The notes below the pieces were generated by a model. That model had not been told where the DNA came from. It was given only the letters and a program-made list of their open reading frames with translations, and searched no databases. Position numbers and translations under genes: made by a program. From Lactarius indigo (taxonomy: Eukaryota; Basidiomycota; Agaricomycetes; Russulales; Russulaceae), in assembly GCA_025766275.1 (NCBI GenBank), contig JAFKAC010000053.1, positions 186,001 through 250,000 of the forward strand: a DNA stretch of 64,000 nucleotides, given 5' to 3'. Each line of letters begins with the position of its first letter. Positions within the stretch are counted from its first letter, which is position 1. Positions 9,411 to 19,598 of this stretch are shown piece by piece.

Positions 9411-12064
9411 CATATTGAAGGACCTGCGATGACTACGTCCGAGTCAGTAACCGACGGCAGTGACGGGGGTTGTGGTAGAAGATCTATGGGATTTGTGTAG
9501 ATCGCCTGATTCACTGAGAGGGGGCCAAGAGCGTCCTTGTCGTCGCGCAAACCAGGCTCCTGGCTACTATCGTCCTCGGTAGCAGCATCAATATTTGGTG
9601 CAGAGGTCGGTCCTGGAGAAGCGGTGGCAGCAGCGGCGGCTATTGTCAGGTGACGGGATCCTGGGAAAGCCAGTGAGGTGTAGGATGGGGTCGTCGGCGA
9701 GAGTGAAGACAGTGGCGCACCTGTAGGAAGTATATTGTCGAGAATTCGACCTGAAGAAGCCGAATGTGGGAGGTTTGGTAGATCAGAAGGTGTCGGGGGT
9801 TCAAGGTTTTTCTCGAGGTCGACGACAGCGGGTGGGGAGGTAGGGGAAAGAGGAGGGGATGTAGAAGTTTTGGGGATTGGGCCGGGCGTAGTTATACCCG
9901 AGTTGACAGTGTCTTGTAATGCACTAGCGGTGGCCGGAGCCGGCGAGGCAACAGGAATGCTGATGCTTTCGATAGTTGACCGACGAGTGGGGTGGAAGTT
10001 GTCAAGCGGTGGCACATCGGTGACGCTTTCGATGACATAAAGTGGGCTAGGTAGGGACGAGGAAAGTGCTTCGAGACCGGAAATAGCAGGGACCAACTCG
10101 GGATTATGATGCAAGACATCGCACAATGGATACGAGGATGGGTCGTAGGAGGAGGGTATTAGTGCAGAATCAGTACCATGATGTAGAGACACATAAATCT
10201 TGCGAATCCCGTCGACGATCCATAATACTATCTCCCCATCGTCGTCCTTCTGAGCTTTGAGAACGACTTGATTCCAGAGAGCACAGAACTCGTGCTGCAG
10301 TTCAGGTGACGCATCCAGTACATCGAATTTAGAAGCTGCATATAGAACGCTCCGGAACTCGCGAGATGGCCAATAGGGTTCCATGAAATGGTCAAATTGC
10401 TGGCGAACGACGTGAATCAGAACGGCAAGTGACAGGCTGTTACCATTTGCGGCGTAGTCCCGAAGGACAGATTCCGGGACGCCGAGTTCACTTGAGGCGA
10501 GAATGAACCACGAGTCATCGCGCTGTTTCGATCTTGCAATGATATTGGTAACGATAGCTTGTGTAATCAATCCAGTGCCTTCATTTCCGCCATTGCCCCA
10601 GCCTCTTACAATACAGCCAAATTTGCTCGTTTGAAGCCCCCTACATTTGCTCGAGAACATGATACCACTCATGACCTGATCATATCCGAAGGAAAACATG
10701 GTTGGATCAAGGGCCCTGGCGCAGATGATAGCCCGCCAATTTTTGACCGACTCCGGAAGTAAATCTGATGAGAATGTGCGGTCAAACAACCCTGTCAATG
10801 CCACCGAAAGCTTCTCCTTTTGCTCGGGGGTGAGAAGGGGAAGAGGATCTTTGACGACATTTGAGCTGCGGAAGCCAGATAAGCCGGAAAAAAAGTGTTC
10901 GAGTTCGTGGTCTTCGTCCAAACTATCGAACGTCCACAGGAATGCGCGAGTGTCAATCTCCGAAGGTGATTTCAGAGCGGTTTCCTCGGCTATCTTGAGC
11001 ATGCCTTGCAAGAGCAGTTTGCGATATCTTGATTCAAGAGATTCACACGTCCCGTAAGTTTCAATACTAAAACAGTCCAAGGAAGTGAGCCTTCGAAGAG
11101 CCCGAAATATGAGCCATCGTGTTCCGACGACAATATGCCAGACCGGCAACGAGAGTGGGGTGTGGTATGGGCTGTCGTGGCGTAAGATTGGGACAAACGT
11201 GATGCATCCATACAGTGCAGTGCAAATCCCGATCCACGACACCACTGACTTGAAAATCGTGAGATCAACGTTCCAAAGGAACACAGAGATGCCGGCAAAG
11301 AACAGGAAAAGGGAAATATGCAGCAGTGTTGGCAATGCTTCAACTGCCCATGGAAGGAGAAACTTCTCGACACCCTCAAAAAAGAATGCACGAATTCTTG
11401 CTCGCTTGTGTAGACTGTAGCGTGGCTGAGTGACCTTGAGGTATCTTCGTGCCCATTGCTGAAGTAACGTTGCGAGTAGAGCACAGCTGATACTGATGAC
11501 CAAGCTCAAGAACAAAAGTGTGTTCACCCAGACTGCGTAGTTTGGTGGAGAAAATGGGGGTGGAGAAGCAGGGAGGGAAGTGGAAATGTTGGATGCAGGG
11601 CCTGCGAGAGTAGCCTGATAGATATTTGCGAGGTAGAAATTGGAGGTGTCCTGTGGGTTCGGTCGAATGTCTTGAATGGTCACTGAGATCAATGAGGCGA
11701 CAGCAGCGGAGAATAAACCGGTCTGTGCGAGGTGAGCGTGTGTGGATTAGTCAGAAGATAACGACACACAAAGATGAGAATTCCATCGGCATCTGCTTTC
11801 CATCCTTCGACCATCCTCTTGTCTTCTTCCGTCGCCATGTTTAGATACATCGAGAATATAGTCCCTGACCCATCGACGAAGTTCGACATTCCCCGTGGCT
11901 CTTGAGTCTGTCCCGACTGAGGTGGATACGGGTCATCACCTATGAGGATCACAGTAGTTGGTGAGAACGATGAGGATAATGATGGGGCCAAGTGGGAGTA
12001 CGGTACCTCTGCCTGGGCCAATATCTGCCCCGGTCAAATTGACATTCTCGAAAGCTTGGGACAT
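9341..12064 (-). CDS. DUF6535 membrane protein (gene B)
   Basis: Three exons: 12064-12007 (58 nt, phase 1), 11939-11770 (170 nt) and 11722-9341, about 869 aa. The DUF6535 domain spans about residues 38-255: FVDGSGPIFSMYL, a MATEEDKRMVEGWKADADG helix, then hydrophobic segments near 77-92, 138-165, 207-226 and 237-255. A conserved helical region follows (TFDSLDEDHELE, LLPESVKNWRAIICARALDP, LQTSKFG-IVRGWGNGG, DSWFILASSELGVPESVLRDYAANG). The last 250 residues are a Pro/Ser/Thr-rich tail ending VIAGPSIWEP...YNIV. The family is expanded in mushrooms and has no established function. The topology suggests a membrane anchor with a large cytosolic part (inference). The start ATG is shared by all paralogues and the two introns sit at identical positions. 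Confidence 0.88.
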
Positions 12065-12201
12065 TGAATATTCTGGAGCGAGTCGATATTATGGAGAATA
12101 AAATCTGGGAGAGTGCAACGCGTTAATGGTGACCGGTGGCCGCTCTCAGCCAGTTGTAAAGCGCCATGAGCTTGACCATGAGTGCACCACGAGGCAACGG
12201 G

Positions 12202-12227
12202 GTCGGCCGAATGCAAGCGCTCGAAGC
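12202..12227 (-). promoter_or_regulatory. Conserved upstream element (B copy)
   Basis: The same 26-bp block as at 7448-7473, about 140 bp upstream of the gene B ATG, beginning GTCGGCCGAATGC. The flanking GCGAAATAAGCT and CCTCAT motifs are also shared with gene A. Confidence 0.4.
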
Positions 12228-13291
12228 CCAACAAATTGTGATTGCGAAATAAGCTGCAGCGCCTCATATTTTCATTGCAGGGATCTACAACACGAAGACC
12301 TCTGTCTGTGGTAATCTCTACAGTAATTGCATCGGGATGTTTTATCTGACCGCATACTCTTCTCTCCCACAGTGTCCTTGTCGTTCAATTCCCCCACCTC
12401 GCAATGTCCCTACCGACGCGATTGAGACGCCTAACGCCGCTCCTTAGCTGTGTCAGTATCTAAATTGCACACGCATCAGTCGATTTCGTGAGCTCATGCC
12501 ACTCTGTATCGACTCCACTGTCCGGCGTGTATCCGACGAACACATAGTCACCCCTGCACGGCAAGCTTTCGACATCCACAATGCTCGCGCATTCAAACCA
12601 CACGCTCTCAGTATACTACCCGCAGAGAAAATTCTACGTGCATTATCTCATCCACGCGTGCACAACTCGGGGATAGTCATGGGGAGGGAATAGGAGGTCG
12701 CTGGGGAAGGGTCGGCGCGGGACGAGTCTCGACTTCGCATGCTCAGACTTTCGGCTTGATAGCTTGATCAGATGTAAAGTCGCGTGGTGATAACGGAGTT
12801 GGACCCCTGGACCTCCGGGACTGTATTAGTGCGCCACTAGTATTGTTTGGCTTTGTTGTGTCAAAGTGGGCTGCCTCCAGGTTATGCCCTCGGCAACCGC
12901 TATATTGTACCACAGACGCTCTCGCGAAATTCGCAGAAGACTATTTTGAAGACGACATATAAGGGTTCTTTTCCGTACCTTGCGCGAAATACAAGTCGCC
13001 CGGCTCACAATTTACATCTTGTGGGAGACCCTTCGACGCCTTGTCCGTCTCACGCTCTTTGACTTCGTGCGCACCTGACTTCTCACCGCAGAACTCGCCT
13101 TCCTCTCCTCATGCCATACAGCGCGGATGAAGGACGGAAGCGTCGCAGACAAGGCGCTCCACCTCAATTCGGCGGTGCAGGCAATTGCGGACATGGACGG
13201 ACGGGACCTCGCAGAGTGTTTCCGCCCAACGGTAATATCGAGGGCCCAACACGAATATACGCATATCGAATCTAAGAGATTAATGGATGCG
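12228..13291. other. Spacer B-C with duplicated relic sequence
   Basis: No intact gene is visible. The part from about 12840 to 13190 resembles 43660-43970 (spacer D-E) and more weakly 16140-16760 (spacer C-D). Shared blocks include TTGTACCACAGAC, CTCGCGAAA, GCTCACAATTTACATCT and CACGCTCTTTGACTTCGTGC. The duplication unit of the array therefore includes spacer as well as gene. What the ancestral spacer encoded cannot be told. Confidence 0.5.
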
Positions 13292-13587
13292 CTAAACGAT
13301 GTCGTACTGGCTATGTGAAGGTTGCGGGGGATGATCTCCTTTTGATTCCCATATTAAAGAACCTGCGATAACTACATCCGAGTCAGTAGTAGCGGAAGGT
13401 GGTGAGGGGAGCTGGGGGGGAAGATCCAGGGTGTTTGTGCGGATGGCCAGATTCACCGAGGGGGGGTCAACAGCATCCTCGTCGTTGCGCAAACCAGGCT
13501 TCTGGCTACCATCATTCTCGGCAGCAGCGCCCAGATTAGGCGCAGAGGTCGGTCCCGGAATCGTGCTGGGAGCAGCGGTGACTGTTA
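13292..13587 (-). pseudogene. Out-of-frame tail remnant of gene C
   Basis: Minus-strand sequence still encodes the conserved family tail (PSVNLAIRTNTLDLPPQ, TDSDVVIAG, ending YDIV) but in a frame shifted from gene C. It matches the C-termini of genes B and F. Its survival suggests the frameshift is young. Confidence 0.65.
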
Positions 13588-16054
13588 TCAGGAGATGGGG
13601 ACCCTGGGAAAGAAAGTAACAGGGTAGGATTGGGTCGTCAGCGAAAGTGAAGACTGTGGCGCACCTGTAGGAAACATACTGTCAAGAGCTGGATTTGAAG
13701 AAGCTGAAGGTGGGATATTTGGTGGATTGAAAGGCGTTAGGGGTCCTTCGTTTTGCTGGAGGGCAGCAACGGCAGCAGGTGGAGGGGTAAAGGAACAAGG
13801 AGAGGATGCGGAAGTTTCGGGAGTGGCGTGGGGCGTTGTTGCAGCAGCGGTGGTTGAGGTAGGAATGTGGGGGCTTTTGACGGATGTCTGAGGAGCGGGG
13901 TGGAAGTCGTCAAGAGGCGGTGGCATATCCGTAGGGCTTTCGACGATACGAAGTGGGGAAGGTACGGACGGGGAAGGTGTATCGGGGCTGGCAAAAGAAG
14001 CAGGGGTTTGCGCTGCTTTATCATTCAGGACGGCGGGAGCAAAGGTGGTGGAAGTAAAGTCGCGAAAATGGCTAGCGACGTTGCACGCTGGATACGCGGA
14101 TGGCTCGTACAGAATAAAATCCCAATCGGGAGTGGAGATGGAGAATCGTGTTGGCGCAGAATCGGTATCTCGATGCAGAGATAGATAAATATTGCGGATC
14201 GGTCTGAGGATTCCGGGCGCCATCCACCGATCGTAGCCGTCGTTCTGGGCTTTGAGAGCGACTTGATTCCAGAGAGCACAAAACTCGTGCTGCAGTCCAG
14301 GTGGCGTATCCCGTACATCGAATTCAGAAGCTGCTTGTAGAACATTCAAGAAAAGGTAAGACGGCCAGAATGGTTCCCCAAAATGGTCAAATTGCTGGCG
14401 AACAAGGTAGATCAGAACGGTAAGTGACAGGCTGTTACCATTTGCGGCGTAGTCCCGAAGGACAGATTCCGGGACGCCGAGTTCACTTGAGGCGAGAATG
14501 AACCACGAGTCATCGCGCTGTTTTGACCTTGAAATGATATTGGTAACGATAGCCTGCGTAACCAATCCAGCGCCTTGATTTCCGCCATTGCCCCAGCCTC
14601 TCACAATACTGCCAAATTTGCTCGTTTGCAGTCTCATACATTGGGTTTTGAACATGATACTTTTCATAAGCCGACCGTATTCGTAGGGGAAGAAAACCGG
14701 ATCAAGGGCCCTTGCGCAGATGATAGCTCGCCAATTTTTGACTGACTCCGGAAGCAAATCTGATGAGAATGTGCGGTCAAACAACCCTTTCAATGCCACC
14801 AAAAGCTTCTCCTTTTGCTCTTCGGTGAGCAGGGGAAGAGAATCTTCGACGACTTTTGAGCTGCGGAAGCCAGGTAAGCCGGAAAAGAAGCGCTCGAGTT
14901 CGTGGTCTTCATCCAAACTGTCGAACGTCCACAGAAATGCGCGAGTGTCAATCTCCGAAGGTGATTTCAGAGCGGTTTCCTCTGCTGTCTTGAGCATGCC
15001 TTGCAAGAGCAGTGTGCGATATCTTCTCTCAAGAGATTTAAAGCTATCGTAAGTTACAATGCGAAAATAGTCAAACGAAGTGAGCCTTTGAAGAGCCCGA
15101 AATACGAGCCATCGTGTTCCAGCGACAATGTGCCAGACCGGCAACGAGAGTGGGGTGTAGTACGGGCAATCATGACGAAAGATCGGGACGAATGTGATGC
15201 ATCCGTATAATGCAGTGCAAATCCCGATCCACGACACCACTGACTTGAAAATCGTCAGACTAACGTTCCAAAGGAACACAGAGATGCCGGAAAAGAACAG
15301 GAACAGGGAAACGTGCAGCAGTGTTGGCAATGCTTCGACTGCCCACGGAAGGAGAAACTTGTCAACGCCTTCAAAAAAAAATGCACGAATCCTTGCCCGC
15401 TTGTGTAGACTGTAACGTGGCTGGGTGACCTTGAGGTATTTTCGTGCCCACTGTTGAAGTAATGTTGCAAGTAGAGCACAGCTGATACTGATGACCAAGC
15501 TCAAGAACAAGAGCGCGTTCACCCAGACTGCGTAGTTTGGCGGAGAAAATGGGGGTGGGGAAGCAGGGAGGGAAGAAGTGGAAATGTTAGATCCGGGGTC
15601 GGTAAGGGTGTGATGGATATTCGCAAGGTAGAAATTGGAAGTGTCCTGTGGGTTCGGTCGAATGTCCTGAATGGACACGGAGATCAATGAGGCGACGGCA
15701 GCGGAGAATAAACCAGTCTATGAGAAATGAGTATGTGCATGGCATTAGAAGATAGGGACGCACAAAGATGAGAATCCCATCAGCATCTGCTTTCCATCCT
15801 TCGACCATTTTCTTGTCTTCTTCTGTCGCCATTTCTAGATACATCGAGAAAATGGGTCCCGACCCATCAACAAAGTTAGACATCCCCCGTTGTTCCTGAT
15901 TCGGCGCTGACTGTGGATACGGGTGATCACCTATGGAGGTGGAAGTGGCCGGTGAGAAAGGTGAGGATCAAACCAAGTAGGAGTAAGTTAAAGTACCTCT
16001 TCCCGGGCCTATGTATGCCTCGGTTACGTTGACATCCTCAAGAACTTGGGACAT
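13588..16054 (-). CDS. DUF6535 membrane protein (gene C), tail frameshifted
   Basis: Exons 16054-15997 (58 nt), 15930-15764 (167 nt) and 15717-13588, about 784 aa. The domain order is as in gene B, and the TM and helical regions are well preserved. The segment after the fourth TM resembles B (RWLVFRALQRLTSFDYF). The C-terminal tail leaves the family frame at about 13610-13630, where one extra base is present compared with B and F, and it stops after VTFFPRVPIS. The lost tail persists in another frame down to about 13292 (TDSDVVIAGSLIWE ... YDIV). The membrane part may still be functional. An unrecognised small intron could in principle restore the tail, but no good splice pair is seen. Confidence 0.8.
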
Positions 16055-17019
16055 TGAATACTTTGGCGTGTGTCGATTATGAACGTGGGAGGTTGGAACG
16101 CGTTACGAGTTGTCACTGAAGTACCCTAAGGCCGGGTTTGCTAGCAGTCGGGCCGCGGTCGTTGAGCGATCCTATTTGGCCTTGTTGTGTCGATGTCCGA
16201 GTCTACAAATCCGCAACCGCTATCATATCGGTACGGACGCCGTGGCGAAATCCGTGGAAAATACTAAGAAAACGTACATGGGTGTTAGGCCATGCTTTTC
16301 AGAAAAACAGATCGCCCAACTCGCAGGACACATTTTGTCGGGCAGACCAAGAACTGGAACTTGCCAGTGCACCTCATATTCAAATCGATTCCACACGTGC
16401 TTTGGGAGGTCGGCACTGGCCGCGGTGCGTGCCAATGTTTTCTCTCTTGACGCTCTCATCACACTACTGTCTTTCAATCTTCTGAATCAAGCTATTATAT
16501 GCCCACCTATCAAACTTGTGATCGACCCTCCAGAATCAAGAACGCATGCGACCGAACTGTTCCCTCTCACCACACCACGGCCCTCGGTCTTTTGAAGCTA
16601 GAGAGACCGTTCGATGCCTCGTCCAAGCTTCACGACACCATTTGTCTCACGCTTCATGACATCTCGCACTCCCGCTCCCGAACTCGCCTTCCTCTCCACA
16701 TACATTACGGCGCAGATGACGTATTGAAGCGTTGCCGACCATGCGCTCTACCTCACTACGGTGATGCTGTATTGACGATTCCGGAGCGCAATTAGACCGG
16801 CGCGGGAAATAGCGGACATGGACGGACAGGACCACTTCTACACGCCAGTGATTCTGCCCAACAGGTAAGACGCCCCCACTTACGAGAAATAGGCAGAGGG
16901 CTTCTCGAGGAAGAAGCGAGCATTGGGTAAACTTCGTATTTTACGGAGCGCATTCGACGGTCTGTTTTAGGCACCTTTGTGAGCGGCCCGGTCTCTTGCG
17001 AGCCGCGTTTAAAATCTTA
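16055..17019. other. Spacer C-D
   Basis: No intact gene. The block AGCAGTCGGGCCGCGGTCGTTG at about 16143 recurs upstream of gene F (about 52302). Scattered blocks match spacers B-C and D-E (ACATTTTGTCG, CGATGCCTCGTCC, CTCACGCTT, GAACTCGCCTTCCTCTCC). I see no RNA gene. Confidence 0.4.
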
Positions 17020-17465
17020 TCTGTCGCTCACCCTTGAACGGGGCGAGGAGTGGTCTACGGGACATACCAGCGCGTCGCCTGACGTCTCAAAAACTCGGCG
17101 CCCGAAGTTGTTGAGAACCTGGTAAATATTGGTGAAAGTGAATGTGGAGGGATTTGCGAGGCCCGTGGATGTTATGAGTGGGATCACGAACAAGATGCTA
17201 TGAAGAAGTGGAGAATTGACCGACGTTGATGGGAGAAGAGAAAACACAACTTGCGAAGCAAAGTTACTATCCACGTCTGCCACCCAACGTTCAGTCATCA
17301 TCTTATTCCTCGTGCTACGTAGGGTATAATTGGCCCTGAGGCGCACGTTAATGGATTTAAAAAAAAAAAAAAAAACATCTTATTCCCTTCGTCTGCCACC
17401 GCGAAGGATATATTTACAGAAGAGAGGCCCTGTTCCGTCCTCGAAGTTAGCCCGGGGTTCCCAAG
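17020..17465 (-). pseudogene. Decayed DUF6535 relic 1
   Basis: The minus strand reads EPRANFEDGTGPLF-KYI (about 17465-17395), then ERWVADVDSN and a hydrophobic stretch with SILFVIPLITSTGL and TFTNIYQVL. This parallels the family pattern EPRG-NFVDGSGPIFSMYL, WKADADGILIF, LANIYQ, but with many substitutions and frame breaks, and with a run of about 17 A near 17358. It is more diverged than copies A-F, so it represents an older member or another subfamily. It is not expressed as an intact protein. Confidence 0.6.
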
Positions 17466-17713
17466 ATCTTACAGATCGAGGCGAGGAATGCATTGGGTGG
17501 GTTGGACGTCAGTTGCGCAAGTGGGAGCCATGCCGTACCCTCGTTAATATTCTCTCGTACGGAGATGTGGCTAGGGGTTCGCGAATTCGCCTTAATATTT
17601 GTATTACGCAATAGGACAGTGTACACATCAGATGATGAGGAAGGAATCGGATAGTATCAGTATGGCGGTATCGGGGTCCCAAAAGGAATATGTAACTAAA
17701 AGGCTAAACGATA

Positions 17714-19208
17714 TCATACTGGTGACGTGAAGGATGCAGAGGAGGATCGACAATCTCCTGTACGCTCGACATTTGGCTCCCATTCTGAAGGACCTGCAGT
17801 GACTACATCCGGGCCAGTAACAAACGATAGTGATAGAGGCTGTGGTGGACGGTCTAGAGCGGGCATTGTATTTGTGTGGATTGTCCGAGTCGAGGGGGAG
17901 TCAGGAGCGTCATTGTTACTGTGAAAACCAGGCTTCTGGTTACCATCGCCCTCGGCAGCAACACCCAGATTAGGAGAAGAAGGCGGTCTAGGAGAAGCGC
18001 TAGAGATAGCGGTGACTATTCTCGGGCCGGTGAGATGTCGGATTGGATCGTCGGAGAATGAAGATAACGGCGCACCTGTAGCAAGTATATTGTCGAAAAC
18101 TGGACCTGAAGGAGCCGAAGGTGGCAAGTTTATTAGATCAGAGGACGTCGGGGATTCTGCATGTTGCTTAAGGGCAACGGCGGCGGGTGGGGAGATAGGG
18201 AAAAAAGGAGGGCGTGTAGAAGTTTCGGGAGTTGAGCGGAGCATCTTTATACCTGAGTTGACAGTATCCTGTGATAGACTAGTGGTGGCCAAAGCTCTTA
18301 AGGCAACAGGAACGCGGAGGCTTTCGATAGTTGACTGATGATGAGGGTGGAAGTTGTTAAGCGGCGACACACCAGTGAAGCTTTCAATGGCACCAAGCGG
18401 GGCAGGTACGGACGAAGAAGGTGCATCGGGATTGGGAAAGGCAGGGACCAACGCGGCATGATCATGCAGGACATTTCGAGCAAAGGTGGAGGTTGGGTTA
18501 TGAGTGTGGTCAGCGACGGTGCACACTGGATACGTGGATGGGTCGTCCAGAATATTATCCCAAATGGGCGTGTTGACGGAGAAGCGTGTTGGCGCAGAAT
18601 CGGTATCTCGATGAAGAGATACGTAAATATTCTGAATCTTTTTGAGGATCAGGAAGGCTATCTGCCTCTCGTCATTCTGGGCTTTGCGAACGACTTGATT
18701 CCAGAGAGCACAGAACTCGTGCTGCAGTTCAGGTGACGCATCCCGTACATTGAAATGAGAAGCTAGTTCTAGAATGCCCCGGAAGCTGTCAGAGGGCCAG
18801 AATGGATTCCTAAAATGGTCAAATTGCTGGCGAACAACGTGAATCAGAACGGCAAGTGATAGGCTGTTACCATTTGCGGCGTAGTCCCGAAGGACAGATT
18901 CCGGGACCCCGAGTTCACTTGAGGCGAGAATGAACCACGAGTCATCGCGCTGTTTCGACGTTGCAATGATATTGGTAACGATAACCCGGGTAACCAATCC
19001 AGCGCCTTGATTTCCGCCATTGCCCCAGCCTCTCAGAGTACAGCCAAATTTGCTCGTTTGCAGTCCTCTGCACATGTCGCCGTCCATGATACGATACATT
19101 ATCGAAGAATATCTGAGGGAAGGCCATTCCGGATCAAGGGCCCTAAGGGCCCTGGCGCAGATGATAGCTCGCCAATTTTTGACCGACTCCGGAAGCAAAT
19201 CTGATGAG

Positions 19209-19210
<2 letters not shown>
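17714..19210 (-). pseudogene. DUF6535 gene D, 3' part (split by LINE)
   Basis: This is the continuation of exon 3 of gene D, from LLPESVKNWRAIICARALRALDP to the stop at 17714, with the helical region (TSKFG, RGWGNGG, VPESVLRDYAANG) and the Pro/Ser-rich tail. It begins at the LINE insertion point. The 12-bp target duplication ATCTGATGAGAA (19199-19210) occurs again at 41324-41335 next to the 5' part. Counting one copy of the duplication, 5' part (972 nt of exon 3) plus 3' part (1485 nt) stay in frame without a stop. The gene was therefore open (about 891 aa) before insertion. Confidence 0.85.
19199..19210. repeat. LINE target-site duplication, left copy
   Basis: ATCTGATGAGAA, identical to 41324-41335. 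It directly flanks the poly(T) run, that is, the poly(A) tail of the minus-strand LINE. Confidence 0.92.

Positions 19211-19239
<29 letters not shown>
19211..19239 (-). other. LINE poly(A) tail
   Basis: Twenty-nine T on the plus strand, which is A on the element strand, directly next to the target-site duplication. Confidence 0.93.
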
Positions 19240-19352
19240 GAATCCATTTACGTGCGCCTCAGGGCCTATTACCCTATGTAGCACGAAACTATGTACCCGA
19301 AACAAAGTGGTAATTCTACCTCGCGTGATGCTCTGTGTATCTTAGGTCCCCC

Positions 19353-19372
19353 CCACTCCCGGAAGGGAGTGG
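19353..19372 (-). other. LINE 3' UTR hairpin 1
   Basis: CCACTCCC, four-base loop, GGGAGTGG: a perfect 8-bp stem about 230 nt past the ORF2 stop. Together with hairpin 2 it may be a recognition structure for the reverse transcriptase (inference). Confidence 0.55.
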
Positions 19373-19403
19373 CTTAGCTTCCCGTCAAGCGCTGAGTTGA
19401 GAG

Positions 19404-19420
19404 GGGCGGGTGTCCCGCCC
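19404..19420 (-). other. LINE 3' UTR hairpin 2
   Basis: GGGCGGG, three-base loop, CCCGCCC: a GC-rich 7-bp stem about 30 nt from hairpin 1. Confidence 0.55.
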
Positions 19421-19598
19421 TGCCGTGAGTTGCGAGCCGCGTTGTGTGACTTGCGCGGTCTTGTTTGTGTGGGTTGGGCTTGCTACTACGTCTTCCTCTT
19501 TGCTCGGCGTAACTTGAGTGGGCCTATGAGGCCCGGCAAGTCGTGGGGATAGGAGTTGAAGGGGTGGTGGGGTGTGGAGTGGGGTGTGGGTTGATGCG

